From assembly GCF_026625565.1 (NCBI RefSeq), contig NZ_CP112998.1, positions 4,900,501-4,964,500 on the forward strand: DNA of 64,000 bases, given 5' to 3'. Position numbers and translations under genes: made by a program. The stretch comes from Dyadobacter pollutisoli. Lineage in GTDB: Bacteria > Bacteroidota > Bacteroidia > Cytophagales > Spirosomataceae. Positions 7,679 to 16,088 of this stretch are shown one piece after another. The notes below the pieces were generated by a model. That model was not told the DNA's origin. It saw only the letters and a program-made list of their open reading frames with translations, and did no database searches. How positions within the stretch are numbered: the stretch's first letter is position 1; the number at the start of each line of letters is the position of its first letter.

Positions 7679-9238
7679 ATGGAATCAGTATCTGCCGCGA
7701 CTTCAAAAAAAGAACTTTTAGATCAAAAAAACGCAGAAGCCGATTTAGGCGGTGGTGAAAAAAGAATACAGGCACAGCATGACAAAGGAAAATTAACCGC
7801 CCGCGAACGCATAGCCGTATTGCTCGACGAAGGTTCATTTGAAGAAATTGGCAAGTTTGTCATGCACCGGAGCAAAGACTTCGGACTCGATAAGGAACAT
7901 TACCTCGGCGATGGCGTGGTAACCGGTTATGGCAAGATGAATGGCCGCCTGATATACATTTTCGCACAGGACTTCACCGTTTTCGGTGGCTCACTTTCTG
8001 AAACTCACGCCGAAAAAATATGCAAGATTATGGACCTCGCCATGAAAAACGGTGCCCCATTGATCGGTTTGAATGATTCGGGCGGTGCCCGGATTCAAGA
8101 GGGCGTACTTTCACTCGCTGGGTACGCTGATATCTTTTATAAAAACACATTGGCCAGCGGTGTCATTCCGCAGATATCGGCGGTAATGGGGCCGTGCGCG
8201 GGAGGAGCGGTTTACTCCCCTGCTATTACTGATTTTATATTAATGGTTGAAAACACGAGCTATATGTTCGTGACAGGGCCTAATGTGGTCAAAACCGTGA
8301 CGCATGAGGAAGTGACTTCCGAAGAACTCGGCGGGGCGATGACACATGCTACCAAATCCGGCGTCACCCATTTTGTTTCGCCTAACGAGGTAGAATGCCT
8401 TTTGGCCATCAAAAAATTACTGAGCTACGTCCCGCAAAACTGCGAAAACGATGCGCCAAGATATCCATATACCATTGGAAACGAGCTGCGGCCAGCATTA
8501 AATACCATTATCCCCGACAGCGCCAATCAGCCGTATGATATGCGCGACGTGATTTCAGAATTAACTGATACAGATAGTTTCTTTGAAGTACATGAGCATT
8601 TTGCAGATAATATCGTCGTCGGTTTTGCGCGCATTGCAGGCCGGAGCATTGGTATCGTTGCCAATCAGCCCGCGGTCCTGGCTGGTGTCCTCGACATTCA
8701 TGCCAGCCAGAAAGCAGCCAGATTTGTGCGTTTTTGTGATTGCTTCAACATTCCGTTGCTGGTATTGGAAGATGTACCCGGTTTCCTGCCCGGTACCGAT
8801 CAGGAGTGGAACGCGATCATTACCAATGGAGCGAAGTTGCTCTATGCATTTTGCGAAGCGACGGTTCCGCGCATTACCGTCATTACCCGCAAAGCTTACG
8901 GTGGCGCGTACGATGTGATGAACTCCAAGCACATTGGCGCCGATATGAATTTTGCCTGGCCTAGTGCAGAAATCGCTGTGATGGGTGCCAGCGGCGCTGC
9001 CGAAATCATTTTTAAAAGGGAAATTGCGCAGGCTGAAAACCCGAAAGAAAAGCTTCAGGAGAAAATTGAAGACTATACCGAAAAATTTACCAATCCTTAT
9101 CGCGCGGCACATCGCGGCTATATCGACGAGGTGATTTATCCGGAGCAAACCCGTGAAAAACTGATCAGGGCTTTTGAAATGCTCGAAAACAAGGTAGACG
9201 TTCTGCCGCGCAAAAAGCATGGCAATATCCCGCTTTGA
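7679..9238 (+). CDS. Acyl-CoA carboxylase carboxyltransferase (PccB/MmdA type)
   Basis: Transfers carboxyl between biotin and an acyl-CoA (propionyl-CoA to methylmalonyl-CoA by closest type). At 519 residues it is full length, with both crotonase-like halves: GGARIQEGVLSL and GPCAGGAVYSPA oxyanion regions in the N half, PGFLPGTDQEWN and RKAYGGAYDVM in the C half. The start at 7679 gives the usual N-terminus, including GGGEKRIQAQHDKGKLTARER. No biotin carboxylase or carrier gene is adjacent, but a biotin carrier protein lies at 32561. Which acyl-CoA it uses cannot be read from the sequence. Confidence 0.93.
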   Translation: MESVSAATSKKELLDQKNAEADLGGGEKRIQAQHDKGKLTARERIAVLLDEGSFEEIGKFVMHRSKDFGLDKEHYLGDGVVTGYGKMNGRLIYIFAQDFTVFGGSLSETHAEKICKIMDLAMKNGAPLIGLNDSGGARIQEGVLSLAGYADIFYKNTLASGVIPQISAVMGPCAGGAVYSPAITDFILMVENTSYMFVTGPNVVKTVTHEEVTSEELGGAMTHATKSGVTHFVSPNEVECLLAIKKLLSYVPQNCENDAPRYPYTIGNELRPALNTIIPDSANQPYDMRDVISELTDTDSFFEVHEHFADNIVVGFARIAGRSIGIVANQPAVLAGVLDIHASQKAARFVRFCDCFNIPLLVLEDVPGFLPGTDQEWNAIITNGAKLLYAFCEATVPRITVITRKAYGGAYDVMNSKHIGADMNFAWPSAEIAVMGASGAAEIIFKREIAQAENPKEKLQEKIEDYTEKFTNPYRAAHRGYIDEVIYPEQTREKLIRAFEMLENKVDVLPRKKHGNIPL

Positions 9239-9553
9239 TCAACCATTGATTTTATAGGAATGTGAGAGGAAATGATAGGCATTATTTGGTAATTTTCAAT
9301 TAATGTTCACGAACACACGGCTTGTTTTGCTACATTCTAAATATTGTCATAATTTCACAACTGCTTACGAAGCCTGATCAACGTAGAATGGTATATCAAA
9401 TCGCAGTCGGCTATCGGCAGTCGGCAATCAAGGGGTATTCTTGACCATAATTTAGTTTACATCGTCAATTCGATGGCCGACAGCCGACTGCCAATAGCTT
9501 TCTAAAATCTCGTATTTATATTCAATAACAATTTTCCTAAATATCCTTAACCA
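9239..9553. other. Non-coding gap holding one inverted repeat
   Basis: 315 bases without a credible gene. The only structure I see is the inverted repeat at 9403-9491 (separate entry). The A/T-rich stretch just before 9554 may contain the promoter of the oxidoreductase gene, but no TAnnTTTG box is convincing. Confidence 0.6.
9403..9491. repeat. Imperfect inverted repeat, 16-bp arms
   Basis: GCAGTCGGCTATCGGC (9403-9418) is the complement of 9476-9491 with one mismatch; the loop is 57 bases. The left arm also holds a direct repeat GCAGTCGGC (9403-9411, 9417-9425). It resembles dispersed repeats that sit between Bacteroidota genes. There is no T tract, so it is not a typical terminator. Confidence 0.65.
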
Positions 9554-10828
9554 ATGAAAGAAAAGAAAGGCACCTCTGCGTCCAGGAGAAAGTTCATCAA
9601 GGGCTCACTGGCAACGCTGGCCACATTTTCAATTGTACCGCGTCATGTCCTCGGTAAAGGCTATATCGCTCCCAGCGACCAGTTGACCAAGGCTATCGTA
9701 GGAACCGGCTCCATGGGCCGCGGACACATTCCTTATGCAGGTACCAAAGTTGTAGCGCTTTGTGACGTGGACAAAAAGCATTTGGACATTGCCGCAGGCA
9801 TGGTGGACAAGGGTGTAAAGACCTTTTCGGATTACCGTGAACTGATCCAGCTTCCCGAGGTGGATATCGTCCACGTGGCGACTCCCCCGCACTGGCACGG
9901 GATTATTGCCGCAGATGCTGCCCGCGCTGGAAAGGATGTTTGGTGTGAAAAACCAATGACCCGTACCATTGGAGAAGGCAAGCGTTTGGTAGAAGCCGTG
10001 CAGCAGCATGGCAGAATATTCCGTCTCAATACCTGGTTCAGGTTTGAAGATAATTTTTACGGAATGAAAACGACCGTAAAACCCATTAAAAAATTGGTTC
10101 AGAGCGGCCTGCTTGGCTGGCCTTTGAAAGTGACGGTGAGCAAGCATACCGGTTTCGACTGGAAATTTTATTGGGTTGGCAAAACCAATAATACTCCCCA
10201 GCCCGTTCCCGCAGAACTGGACTACGAAATGTGGCTCGGCCCTGCTCCCTACAAGCCATACAGCGAGCACCGTGTTCACCAGACTTTCCGCGGATATTGG
10301 GATTACGATGGCGGCGGGCTTGGCGATATGGGCCAGCATTACATTGACCCTATTCAATATTTCCTTGGTAAAGACGATACCAGTCCCGTTAGTGTTGAAA
10401 TTGACGCTCCACAGCAGCATACCGAAGCCGTAGGCACGTGGAGACGCATTACCTACACCTATGCGGACGGTTGCCAGATCGTACTCGACGGCGAAGCCAA
10501 AGATGAAAAGGTAGCATACATTGAGGGACCAAAAGGAAAGCTTTATCAGAATTTCAAATCCGACATTCCTGATCTTGAAAAGAAACTGGCTGCTTTCCCA
10601 GACCCGGAGCCACAGGTAACTGACTTTGTGGATGCTGTTAAAAACCGCAAAAAGTTTGCCCTTAATGAAGAAAACGGTCACCGCTCCTGCACGATCGTCA
10701 ACATGGGACTTGCTGCGTTGCGACTGGGACGTTCATTGAAATTTGACCCTGAAAAACAGGAGTTCATTGACGATGAAGGCGCGAACCGTCTGATCAACCA
10801 GCCCATGCGTGGTCCCTGGACGATGTAG
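9554..10828 (+). CDS. Tat-exported Gfo/Idh/MocA family oxidoreductase
   Basis: NAD(P)-dependent sugar or sugar-derivative oxidoreductase predicted to act in the periplasm. The N-terminus has a twin-arginine signal (SRRKFIKGSLATLATFS). A Rossmann fold follows with VGTGSMGRGHIPY, and the family motif CEKPMTRTIGEGKRLVEAV contains the conserved EKP lysine. The C-terminal half (GGGLGDMGQHYIDPIQYFLG) is the alpha/beta substrate domain with the conserved HxxD-type residues. Length 424 residues fits exported Bacteroidota members. It precedes the HEAT-DUF1080 gene by 74 bases. Some exported relatives work in 3-keto-sugar chemistry; that role here is inferred from the neighbour. Confidence 0.9.
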   Translation: MKEKKGTSASRRKFIKGSLATLATFSIVPRHVLGKGYIAPSDQLTKAIVGTGSMGRGHIPYAGTKVVALCDVDKKHLDIAAGMVDKGVKTFSDYRELIQLPEVDIVHVATPPHWHGIIAADAARAGKDVWCEKPMTRTIGEGKRLVEAVQQHGRIFRLNTWFRFEDNFYGMKTTVKPIKKLVQSGLLGWPLKVTVSKHTGFDWKFYWVGKTNNTPQPVPAELDYEMWLGPAPYKPYSEHRVHQTFRGYWDYDGGGLGDMGQHYIDPIQYFLGKDDTSPVSVEIDAPQQHTEAVGTWRRITYTYADGCQIVLDGEAKDEKVAYIEGPKGKLYQNFKSDIPDLEKKLAAFPDPEPQVTDFVDAVKNRKKFALNEENGHRSCTIVNMGLAALRLGRSLKFDPEKQEFIDDEGANRLINQPMRGPWTM

Positions 10829-10902
10829 AGAACATCCTATTCATTAAACCGAACCCAAAAAAGCTAACCGCTAAAAGCTGTGTGCTACTAGCTACAACCC
10901 AA

Positions 10903-13900
10903 ATGAAAAGAAAATTATATACCATACTGGCCCTCTGCCTGATCGTAATGCAGGTAACGGCCCAGACAGACAACTCGCTGACCGCAAAGGTGACGGGACT
11001 ATTGTCAAAATTCCCTTCGCAGAATGAAGCCGCATTAAAAAAGAACATGGAAGAGCTTGCCCAGCTCGGAAAGCCAGGCCTGGTGCAGATCGCTTCCATG
11101 CTGACGCCGCTTGGTAAAGGAGACAACACCAAAATCCAGTATGCATTAGGCGGTTTTACCTACTATGCGTCCCAGGCAGGCAAAGAATCATTGCGTCAGG
11201 AAGCGGCCGAGGCTTATGGAGAGGCACTATCAAAAGTAAATGACCCGGACAGCAAAAATTTCCTTATTTATCAGATTCAAACTGTTGGTAAAGACGAGTC
11301 TGTCAATGTTTTGAAATCCTATCTGACGGACGAAAGACTGGCAGGGCCAGCTTCAAGGGCTTTGGCACGAATAGGTTCACAAGCTGCCGGAGCAGCGTTG
11401 TTACAAGCATTGAGCGGAGCTTCGGGCACCAGCCAGATCGCCATTACGGAAGCATTGGGAGGAAGCCGTTACAAAGAAGCAGCAGCCACCATTGAAAAAA
11501 CGGCAACCAGCGCTGACCTGAATTTGCGTAAAGTAAGCTTGTACGCTCTTTCCGAAATCGGGGTTCCTTCTTCTGAGCCTATTCTAGCAGCCGCAGCTCA
11601 AAAAGTAGCTTACAGCTACGATGAAGCTGATGCTACCGCGGTTTACATTAAATATCTCGCACGACTTGCAGAAAATGGAAGTGCTCCCGCAGCAGAAAAG
11701 GCAGCATTGGCATTGATCAAAAATACACCGGACGCCAAGCAAAGCGCTACCCGCTCGTCTGCATTGAAAGTTTACTCTGACATTAAAAAGCGTGAATCCG
11801 TTCCGGTACTAGTGAGTGCATTGCAAAGTACGGATGCTCAATACCGGGCGGCGGCTTTGAAACTGGGCCAGAAATACCTGATGGCCGATGGTACCACGCC
11901 CTGGCTGAATGCATTGAAAAAGGCAAAGCCGGAAGTACAGGCCGAGATCATTACAATGCTGGGCCGCGCTGAATCGAAAGATGCATTGCCGGTTGTTCTG
12001 AAATCATTGAATGCAAAAGATCCGAAAGTAAAGAAGGCGGCTATCTGGGCTGCTGGTAAAATTGGCCAGGAAGCTAGTGTTGCAGGTTTGCTATCGGTTT
12101 TGAAAACAGGAACTGCCGAGGACATTGCGACTGTTAAAAGCAGCTTGTTGACTATCAAAAGCGACAAACTCGTGGATCAGCTTGCGACAGCATTGCCAGG
12201 TTTGCCAGCTACTGCTCAGCCAGCTGTTATAGATGTGCTGGCGGCAAGAGCTGCTAGTTCTAAACTATCGGTGGTATCTGCGCTTTTGAAAAGTACAAAT
12301 CCTGAGGTGAAAAAGTCGGCATATGATGCATTGAAATCGCTTGCCACGAGCAATGACCTGCCTCAGCTGTTTACATTACTGAATGCCGGTGGAAGCGCTG
12401 AGGAAATTACTGCGGTTCAAAGGGCGATCAGTGCAGGAGTGAAAGGCTCCGGCGACATGACAGCGCAAAGCGACCTGATCCTGAAACAAATGCAGGCTTC
12501 CCCAGCCGATAAACAAGCGAATTATCTGGCAGTACTGGCCAGTATCGGTGGTAAAAAAGCATTAGCTTCCGTGGTATCGTCGTACGGAAGCGGCGACGCG
12601 GGTATTAAAAAGTCAGCGATTCAGTCATTGTCTTCCTGGGCGGACGCCAGCGCGGCCAATGAATTGCTGGCGATTGCGAAGAAAACAGGCGATGCTGATG
12701 ATTTCAATGCAGCATTGTCGGGATATGTTGCTGCTACCGCTAAGTCTGCGAAGCCAGCAGCTATCAAGGTCATTATGCTGCGCGACGCAATGGCCCTTGC
12801 CAAAACCGATGCCCAGAAAGAACTGATCCTGAAAGAACTTCCTAAATACAGAACATTCAATGCATTGCTTTTTGCAGGCAAATATCTTGACAATGCAGGT
12901 ACTCAACAGGCAGCCGCACAAGCTGTGATGACCATTGCATTGGCCAACAAGAACCTGTACAGTGCTGAAATCCGTGAGTTGCTTACCAAAACTGCCACGG
13001 TTTTGAAAGGTCAGGACAGCGACTACCAAAAAGAATCAATCCGCAAACATTTGTCGGAACTACCAACGGGCGAAGGCTTTGTTCCTTTGTTCAATGGAAA
13101 AGACCTGTCTGGCTGGAAAGGTTTAGTTGAAAACCCGATAGCCCGCAGCAAAATGAGCCCCGATACTTTGGCTGCAAAACAGAAAAAAGCAGACGAAGCT
13201 GCTAACAAAGACTGGTACGCGAAAGACGGAGAACTGGTATTCTCTGGCCACGGCGACAACCTGGCGACCGTGAAGCAGTACGGAGATTTTGAAATGTATG
13301 TAGATTGGAAAATCCTGAAAGATGGTGACGCCGGAATTTATCTGCGCGGTACACCGCAGGTACAGATCTGGGATACGTCGCGTGTGAGCGTCGGTGCGCA
13401 GGTAGGCTCGGGAGGCCTTTACAACAATCAGAAAAACCCAAGTAAACCTAGCAAACTGGCCGACAACGCAATTGGTGACTGGAATACTTTCCACATTACC
13501 ATGATCGGCGACCGTGTTTCGGTGGATTTGAATGGTGAAAATGTGGTGGACAATGTGGTTCTGGAAAACTACTGGGACCGTAACCTGCCGATTTTCGCAA
13601 AGGAGCAGATCGAGTTACAGGCCCATGGCAACCAGATCAATTACCGGGACATTTACGTTCGTGAAATCCCTCGTCCTGAGTTCACATTACCCGAAGCTGA
13701 AAAGAAAGAGGGTTTCAAACTTCTTTTCGACGGTACCAATATGTTTGAATGGGTAGGAAACAAAACTGACTATTTCATCGAAAACGGTGAGCTGGTAGTT
13801 GACCCTAAAAAAGGTGGAAAAGGCAACCTTTACACCAAAGATGAGTTCAGTGATTTCGATTTCCGTTTTGAATTCCAGCTTACGCCTGGCGCCAACAATG

Positions 13901-14340
13901 GATTAGGGATCAGAACGCCGATGGAAGGAGATGCTGCTTATGTAGGAACCGAAATCCAGATCCTGGACAATGACGCGGATATCTACAAAGACCTGCACGA
14001 ATACCAGTACCACGGCTCGGCTTACGGCATTATTCCTGCCAAGAGAGGATTTTTGAAACCCCTTGGTGAATGGAATTATGAAGAGGTACGCGTTCAGGGA
14101 TCCAAAATAAAAGTTACGCTGAACGGAACGGTAATCCTGGATGGTGACCTGGCAGAAGCAAGCAAAAACGGCACAGTGGACCATAAGGAACATCCCGGAC
14201 TGAGCCGCACAACCGGACACCTTGGATTTTTGGGACACGGATCGGAACTGAAATTCAGGAACATCCGGATCAATGATCTGACGAAAACTGTGGAAGCGCC
14301 GGTGGTTACTACCAAGAAAAAATCGAAGAAAAAGAAGTGA
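10903..14340 (+). CDS. Secreted HEAT-repeat protein with two DUF1080 domains
   Basis: A 1145-residue exported protein. The order is signal peptide (MKRKLYTILALCLIVMQVTAQ); about 690 residues of alpha-helical HEAT/PBS-lyase-like repeats (repeated 'ALKSLNAKDPKVKKAAIWAAG' style units); DUF1080 domain 1 (about residues 722-925, beginning PLFNGKDLSGWKGL); DUF1080 domain 2 (about 933-1126, beginning FKLLFDGTNMFEW); and a Lys-rich tail. DUF1080 (PF06439) is a concanavalin-like fold reported in 3-keto-glycoside hydrolysis. Domain 1 carries the MSPDTLAAKQKKADE-type insertion also known from planctomycete relatives. The start at 10903 follows the signal peptide; the GTG at 10882 is rejected. It ends before a strong terminator. 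It is likely co-transcribed with the upstream oxidoreductase. Confidence 0.88.
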   Translation: MKRKLYTILALCLIVMQVTAQTDNSLTAKVTGLLSKFPSQNEAALKKNMEELAQLGKPGLVQIASMLTPLGKGDNTKIQYALGGFTYYASQAGKESLRQEAAEAYGEALSKVNDPDSKNFLIYQIQTVGKDESVNVLKSYLTDERLAGPASRALARIGSQAAGAALLQALSGASGTSQIAITEALGGSRYKEAAATIEKTATSADLNLRKVSLYALSEIGVPSSEPILAAAAQKVAYSYDEADATAVYIKYLARLAENGSAPAAEKAALALIKNTPDAKQSATRSSALKVYSDIKKRESVPVLVSALQSTDAQYRAAALKLGQKYLMADGTTPWLNALKKAKPEVQAEIITMLGRAESKDALPVVLKSLNAKDPKVKKAAIWAAGKIGQEASVAGLLSVLKTGTAEDIATVKSSLLTIKSDKLVDQLATALPGLPATAQPAVIDVLAARAASSKLSVVSALLKSTNPEVKKSAYDALKSLATSNDLPQLFTLLNAGGSAEEITAVQRAISAGVKGSGDMTAQSDLILKQMQASPADKQANYLAVLASIGGKKALASVVSSYGSGDAGIKKSAIQSLSSWADASAANELLAIAKKTGDADDFNAALSGYVAATAKSAKPAAIKVIMLRDAMALAKTDAQKELILKELPKYRTFNALLFAGKYLDNAGTQQAAAQAVMTIALANKNLYSAEIRELLTKTATVLKGQDSDYQKESIRKHLSELPTGEGFVPLFNGKDLSGWKGLVENPIARSKMSPDTLAAKQKKADEAANKDWYAKDGELVFSGHGDNLATVKQYGDFEMYVDWKILKDGDAGIYLRGTPQVQIWDTSRVSVGAQVGSGGLYNNQKNPSKPSKLADNAIGDWNTFHITMIGDRVSVDLNGENVVDNVVLENYWDRNLPIFAKEQIELQAHGNQINYRDIYVREIPRPEFTLPEAEKKEGFKLLFDGTNMFEWVGNKTDYFIENGELVVDPKKGGKGNLYTKDEFSDFDFRFEFQLTPGANNGLGIRTPMEGDAAYVGTEIQILDNDADIYKDLHEYQYHGSAYGIIPAKRGFLKPLGEWNYEEVRVQGSKIKVTLNGTVILDGDLAEASKNGTVDHKEHPGLSRTTGHLGFLGHGSELKFRNIRINDLTKTVEAPVVTTKKKSKKKK

Positions 14341-14418
14341 TCAGAAGCCGGTAATTACATCAAATAGTGAATGAAAAAAATTTGATATGAAACCGGATTA
14401 AAATAGTAAAAAAAATTA

Positions 14419-14457
14419 AAAAATGCCCGGCTTAATCAGTTTGGGCATTTTTATTTA
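14419..14457 (+). terminator. Rho-independent terminator after HEAT-DUF1080 gene
   Basis: AAAAATGCCC (14419-14428) pairs with GGGCATTTTT (14443-14452), followed by more T residues. Confidence 0.85.
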
Positions 14458-14463
14458 GCTTTG
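14456..14463 (+). promoter_or_regulatory. -7 promoter box before the SMP-30-like gene
   Basis: TAGCTTTG matches TAnnTTTG and lies directly after the preceding terminator, 52 bases before the start codon at 14516. The -33 element is not evident. Confidence 0.4.
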
Positions 14464-14515
14464 ATTTAATGATCGGGAAATATCCTGTATCTGATCTGTT
14501 CCAAACTCGACCTTT

Positions 14516-15349
14516 ATGAAAATCAAGCACATTTTATTTTCAACGTTATTATCAACTTTTAGCCTGGCAACTGTTCAGGCGCAGCATACATTAACCCAGT
14601 CCTGGTCTACGGAGGCTTCGTTGCCAATTCCCGAATCTGTATTGTACAGCGCTCCAAATAAAGTGCTTTATGTGGCCCTGATTGACGGAAAACCAGGCGA
14701 AAAAGACGGAAAAGGCGGCATTGCAAAGGTAGCATTGGACGGTAAGGTTATTGCCAACGATTGGGTGACCGGCCTCAACGCTCCGAAAGGGATGGGGATC
14801 ATGGGTTCGAAACTATACGTGGCCGACGTTACCGACGTGGTAGAAATTGACATAAAATCAGGTAAAATCCTGAAAAAACATGAAGTGGAAGGCTCAAAAT
14901 TCTTAAATGACCTTACTATTGATTCCAAAGGCAATATTTATGTTTCTGATTCAGACACGAAAAAGGTACATTTGATTAAGGACGGTAAAGTTTCTACTTA
15001 TTTTGAAGACCTCACCCGCCCGAACGGATTGCTGGCAGTAGGATCGGATCTGCTGATCGCGGACAGTGGAACATTGAAAAAATTGAGTGCAACCAAGGAA
15101 GTTACCGTTCTTGCTGAGGGTATGGATAAAAGTACCGACGGCATAGAACAGGTAAAACCAGGCGAGTACATTGTTTCTTGCTGGGCTGGGCACGTTTACT
15201 ATATCAAAGCGGACGGAACAACGGAAAAACTGCTGGATACCAGCGCCGATAAGACAAACTCTGCGGATATAGGCTATGATTCGGTTAAAAAAATCGTCTA
15301 TGTGCCTACTTTCATGAAGAACAGTGTTGTAGCTTATCAGCTAAAATAA
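14516..15349 (+). CDS. Secreted SMP-30/gluconolactonase-like propeller protein
   Basis: A 277-residue exported protein with signal peptide MKIKHILFSTLLSTFSLATVQAQ. The mature part is a run of beta-propeller blades, several with NHL/SMP-30-like signatures (DLTIDSKGNIYVSDSDTKK, TRPNGLLAVGSDLLIADSG, NSADIGYDSVKKIVYVPT). The Asn and Asp that bind metal in SMP-30 lactonases may be those in RPNG and ADSG, but this was not aligned. Possible lactone hydrolysis would fit the sugar-oxidising genes upstream; a pure binding role is equally possible. It has its own promoter-like box after a terminator, so it is likely a separate transcript. Confidence 0.72.
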   Translation: MKIKHILFSTLLSTFSLATVQAQHTLTQSWSTEASLPIPESVLYSAPNKVLYVALIDGKPGEKDGKGGIAKVALDGKVIANDWVTGLNAPKGMGIMGSKLYVADVTDVVEIDIKSGKILKKHEVEGSKFLNDLTIDSKGNIYVSDSDTKKVHLIKDGKVSTYFEDLTRPNGLLAVGSDLLIADSGTLKKLSATKEVTVLAEGMDKSTDGIEQVKPGEYIVSCWAGHVYYIKADGTTEKLLDTSADKTNSADIGYDSVKKIVYVPTFMKNSVVAYQLK

Positions 15350-15391
15350 ATATCTTTATAACCTAAAAATCAATTAAACACAGGCGTTTCC

Positions 15392-16009
15392 ATGGACATT
15401 TTTGTTGGGAGTCTTTCTTTTAAGTTAAAGGAAAGCGAACTGCGTGAAGCTTTCGAAAAATTCGGCACAGTGAGCTCCGCGAAAATTATCATTGACAAGA
15501 TTACACGTCAAAGCAAAGGTTTCGGGTTTGTAGAGATGCCTGATGAAGATGAGGCAAAACTGGCCATTAGTCAATTGAACGGAGCAGAAATGTATGGAAG
15601 ACCGTTGGTGGTGAATGAGTCTCAGAAGAAGGAAGCTGGCGCAGCCCCGAGAGGCGACTTCAAAAAAGAAGGAGGATTTAGCAGACCAAGACCTTCCGAC
15701 AGCGGAAGTAGCGACAGACCAAGCGGCGCCGGATCAACCGGTGGCAGCTCAGGAAGTGGTTACAGCGGAGGTGGCGGATATAGCGGTGGCGGAGGTTACA
15801 GCGGCGGGGGTGGCGGTGGATATAGTGGTGGAGGCGGTGGCGACCGTTACAAAAGCAGCGGAGGTGACCGTGGACATGGTGGCGATCGCGGTGGAAAACC
15901 AAGATCTGACGATCGTTTCGGAAAAGGAGGAGGGGACTATAAGAAAGGTGGAGGTGGCTCCAAAAATTACAGCCGCCGCGCCGATGACGATGACGACGAT
16001 TTATATTAA
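15392..16009 (+). CDS. RRM RNA-binding protein with Gly-rich tail
   Basis: A 205-residue RNA-binding protein. One RRM fills residues 1-80, with RNP2 IFVGSL and RNP1 KGFGFVEM intact. A low-complexity Gly/Ser/Tyr-rich tail (YSGGGGYSGGGG repeats) and Arg/Asp-rich segments ending in a run of Asp follow. This resembles cyanobacterial and Bacteroidota single-RRM proteins thought to bind mRNA, sometimes under cold stress. The tail could drive condensation, as in eukaryotic hnRNP proteins; that is inference. Start at 15392 puts RNP2 at the very N-terminus, as in the family. A strong terminator follows. The alternative-frame ORF over the tail is a by-product of its repetitive codons. Confidence 0.9.
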   Translation: MDIFVGSLSFKLKESELREAFEKFGTVSSAKIIIDKITRQSKGFGFVEMPDEDEAKLAISQLNGAEMYGRPLVVNESQKKEAGAAPRGDFKKEGGFSRPRPSDSGSSDRPSGAGSTGGSSGSGYSGGGGYSGGGGYSGGGGGGYSGGGGGDRYKSSGGDRGHGGDRGGKPRSDDRFGKGGGDYKKGGGGSKNYSRRADDDDDDLY

Positions 16010-16015
16010 AATAGG

Positions 16016-16055
16016 AAATGCCTGCAAGCGAATACTTGCAGGCATTTTTTTTATT
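16016..16055. terminator. Bidirectional terminator between RRM and symporter genes
   Basis: A 13-bp perfect stem (16016-16028 with 16035-16047), six-base loop and T8 tract. An A tract on the other side lets it also serve the convergent minus-strand gene. Confidence 0.9.
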
Positions 16056-16088
16056 TCCTGAATCAGCAAGCAATGGTCAGGAATGACT

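Noticed and set aside
9629..10681. 350-codon minus-strand ORF
   Set aside because: Antisense shadow of the Gfo/Idh/MocA gene, whose Tat signal and EKP motif are unambiguous.
15615..16061. 148-codon plus-strand ORF in another frame
   Set aside because: Produced by the repetitive Gly codons of the RRM protein tail read in a shifted frame; low-complexity Ala/Val sequence with no domain.
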